From assembly GCA_008180335.1 (NCBI GenBank), contig VTEF01000003.1:248001-312000 (forward strand): a stretch of 64,000 bases of DNA. Reading direction: 5' to 3'. Below the pieces are notes generated by a model. The model ran no database searches. It was given only the letters and a program-made list of their open reading frames with translations, and was not told where the DNA came from. Of this stretch, positions 62,386-64,000 are shown piece by piece (within the stretch, counting starts at the first letter, position 1; every line of letters begins with the position of its first letter). Position numbers and translations under genes: made by a program. This DNA is from Priestia megaterium (GTDB taxonomy: Bacteria > Bacillota > Bacilli > Bacillales > Bacillaceae_H).

Positions 62386-63720
62386 CTACAAGCCAATTGC
62401 TTGTAAACCTGCTTGATTTAGGAAATTCCATGGTTTATTAAAATGTGGTTGGAAAAAGAAGTCCATAAAACCAAGTTCCTCAATCGTCATTTCATTTTGA
62501 ATACACACAGATAATGTATTAATCGCTTGTGTTACATCTACTTTTGATATAACTTGAGCACCAACAATTCTTCCTGTTTCTTCTTCATATACTACTTTTA
62601 AAGTAAGGTTTTCATACGTTGGCATAAACTCTGGACGGTTATTATCTGATATTGTGACACTTTTCACATTCATATTGAAAAATGAAGCAGATGTTTCTGT
62701 TACACCTGTTGACGCTAAGTTATAATCATAAATGTGTAAACCTGATGTTCCTTGAGTTCCCATATATTTAAGTGTTGGCTTAATAAGGTTTCGGGCTACT
62801 AATGTACCCATACGTACAGCATTTGTTGCTAGCGGAATATAAGCATGCTGTTTTGCTGGATTGTAGTAAATTGCACAGCTGTCTCCAGCAGCAAACACAT
62901 CTTTTTTACTTGTTTGCATATATTCATCGACAATAATAGCACCATTTGGAAGCATATCGACTTGTCCTTTTAACAAACCTGTGTTTGGTTTAAACCCTAC
63001 ACATAAGATGACTAGATCTGCTTCATATTCTCCCTCTGTTGTTACCACTTTTTGAACAGATCCATTCTCACCTTCAAATTTTGTGACAGTTTGATTTAAC
63101 GCTAATTTAATGCCTTGATTTTTAAATTCAGCTTCAAGAATATCTGTAAATTCTGGATCCAAATATTTATTTAAAATACGATCTGCACTATCAATAAAGG
63201 TTACTTCTTTTCCGTAAACTTCGAATGCTTCTACAAGTTCTGCCCCGATATACCCTGCCCCAATAACGGCAATTTTAGTAGCATGCTTTGCTTTTTCAAT
63301 AATGCTATTAGCATGCTTAAAGTTTTTTGAAAGTACAACGTTTTCTAAATCGATCCCTTCAAGATTTGGAACAATAGGCCAAGAACCTGTTGTCATCACT
63401 AATTTATCAAATGTATCTTCAAATTGTTCATTTGTCTCTAAATTTCTTACACGAAGTGTTTTTTGGTCTGTATTAATAGAAATTACTTCATGTTTCATCT
63501 TCATTGCAACACCCATGTCGATTAATTCTTGAGGTGAAGAATAAAATAATCCATTCGCATCTTTTACGACACCTCCAACATATAAAGCAATTCCACAAGA
63601 TAAAAATGAGATGTTATCGTTTCGTTCATAAACAGTAATTTCTGCATTTGGATAAAGAGTTACCATATTTTTAACGGCTGCTGTGCCGGCATGTGTACAT
63701 CCTACAACTGCGATTTTCAT
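62386..63720 (-). CDS. NADH oxidase (Nox/CoA-disulfide-reductase family)
   Basis: This 444-residue FAD enzyme has the N-terminal FAD motif AVVGCTHAGTAAV, the redox cysteine in NISFLSCGIALYVGG (about residue 42), the NAD motif KIAVIGAGYIGAELVEAF (about 150), and VFAAGDSC (FAD, about 278). The single cysteine fits the water-forming NADH oxidase and its relatives CoADR and NADH peroxidase. It probably reoxidises NADH with oxygen. AGGGGGA precedes the ATG. Two Rex boxes frame its promoter, so high NADH should induce it. Confidence 0.88.
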   Translation of the reverse strand: MKIAVVGCTHAGTAAVKNMVTLYPNAEITVYERNDNISFLSCGIALYVGGVVKDANGLFYSSPQELIDMGVAMKMKHEVISINTDQKTLRVRNLETNEQFEDTFDKLVMTTGSWPIVPNLEGIDLENVVLSKNFKHANSIIEKAKHATKIAVIGAGYIGAELVEAFEVYGKEVTFIDSADRILNKYLDPEFTDILEAEFKNQGIKLALNQTVTKFEGENGSVQKVVTTEGEYEADLVILCVGFKPNTGLLKGQVDMLPNGAIIVDEYMQTSKKDVFAAGDSCAIYYNPAKQHAYIPLATNAVRMGTLVARNLIKPTLKYMGTQGTSGLHIYDYNLASTGVTETSASFFNMNVKSVTISDNNRPEFMPTYENLTLKVVYEEETGRIVGAQVISKVDVTQAINTLSVCIQNEMTIEELGFMDFFFQPHFNKPWNFLNQAGLQAIGL

Positions 63721-63754
63721 AGATGAAGATCCCCCTAGGAATTAAAAATTATAT

Positions 63755-63772
63755 ATGTGAATAAATTCACAT
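63755..63772 (-). promoter_or_regulatory. Rex binding site 1 (downstream of -10)
   Basis: ATGTGAA-TAAA-TTCACAT is a perfect dyad matching the Rex pattern TTGTGAA-N4-TTCACAA. It sits between the -10 and the start codon. Confidence 0.8.
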
Positions 63773-63788
63773 ATCATTTACAAATCCT

Positions 63789-63817
63789 ATTATACAAACA
63801 TAGTATGAGGTTGGCAA
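63789..63817 (-). promoter_or_regulatory. Sigma-A promoter of the NADH oxidase gene
   Basis: TTGCCA (63812-63817), 17 bases and TATAAT (63789-63794) on the minus strand. Confidence 0.85.
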
Positions 63818-63822
63818 GTAAT

Positions 63823-63840
63823 TTGTGATTTTTTTCACAA
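63823..63840 (-). promoter_or_regulatory. Rex binding site 2 (upstream of -35)
   Basis: TTGTGA-TTTTTT-TCACAA is a perfect dyad. It begins six bases upstream of the -35. Confidence 0.75.
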
Positions 63841-63898
63841 ATAAACATTTAGTCCTCTCTTTTAAAAGAGAACGTCACAGTAAGTATGAAATTGGCAA

Positions 63899-64000
63899 TC
63901 ATTTTTTGTTATCTTTCTTTCCTTCAAATCCATAGTCTAGCACAAAGAGAAAGATAGCCAGCACAACTTCTGTACCTGTTGCAATTGTAATGCTGTCCAT
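63899..64000 (-). CDS. C-terminal part of a small membrane protein (partial at window end)
   Basis: The frame reads MDSITIATGTEVVLAIFLFV, then LDYGFEGKKDNKK and a TGA. It has one hydrophobic helix and a basic tail. The ATG at 63998-64000 may be the true start or an internal methionine; the window ends there. No family is recognised. Confidence 0.45.
   Translation of the reverse strand: MDSITIATGTEVVLAIFLFVLDYGFEGKKDNKK

Noticed and set aside
1-64000. CRISPR arrays, tRNA and rRNA genes, prophage, origin
   Set aside because: No regularly spaced repeats, no tRNA-like cloverleaf or rRNA stretches, and no phage or dnaA-box cluster were noticed on reading.

Overview
The window is 64 kb of low-GC chromosomal DNA from a Bacillaceae-type Firmicute. 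The evidence is dense AGGAGG-type ribosome binding sites, frequent TTG and GTG starts, a YocH-like LysM/3D hydrolase with a WalR site, an OhrR/OhrA pair, T-box leaders, a sigma-B promoter, a sigma-54 promoter with a RocR-type activator, and many B. subtilis-like families (YdjO, DUF2653, DUF378, DUF4023, MenA, FumC, SodF-type SOD). The gene set would fit the Priestia/Bacillus megaterium group, but that placement is inference. No rRNA, tRNA, CRISPR array, prophage or replication origin was seen.

Layout. 0-10 kb: cold-shock protein, secreted LamG/phosphoesterase, HTH-TPR regulator, sigma-B-type small membrane protein, YihY protein, a nonsense-interrupted DDAH-like gene, an MMPL transporter, a three-gene operon of small proteins (Tim44-like, DUF2653, DUF2164) and an RraA-like protein. 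10-20 kb: YdjO zinc ribbon, a decayed IS3/IS150-type element, the proline cluster proC-proB-proA without a T-box, and a large UPF1-like helicase with a degenerate PLD-like region and zinc ribbons. 20-29 kb: WalR-type LysM/3D hydrolase, FkbM methyltransferase, small membrane protein, second YdjO, nonsense-interrupted uracil-DNA-glycosylase-like gene, ohrR/ohrA, a heptapeptide-repeat protein, DNA polymerase IV and a DedA protein. 27.5-33.2 kb: a short threonyl-tRNA synthetase without editing domains behind two nearly identical tandem T-boxes, then an operon of GntR regulator, ABC ATPase, large permease and ECF-like sigma factor. 33-46.5 kb: SDR, YeiH-type transporter with divergent LysR, PH-domain protein, YhgE/Pip protein, AlaX-L editing protein, menA, fumC and several small proteins. 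47-64 kb: NodB deacetylase, SOD with N-terminal extension, GGDEF/EAL protein, DUF4023, agmatinase with its sigma-54 activator, RecQ, nonsense-interrupted DUF3231, YflT stress protein, phosphoesterase, AgcS symporter, and an NADH oxidase behind two Rex boxes.

The window is mostly housekeeping, stress and metabolic genes with unusually legible regulation. The most notable observations are: (1) four separate reading frames each broken by one in-frame stop codon with the frame otherwise intact; (2) the editing-less ThrRS behind a recent 266-bp T-box duplication; (3) an ECF-like sigma factor as the last gene of a GntR/ABC operon, with 9-bp-phased GTATTA repeats at the operon's promoter; (4) an agmatinase promoter with a -24/-12 element and three AATTCA/TGAATT dyads; (5) two Rex boxes bracketing the NADH oxidase promoter; (6) a UPF1-like helicase with a PLD-like tail that lacks its catalytic residues. 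I did not find a clear undescribed multigene system.
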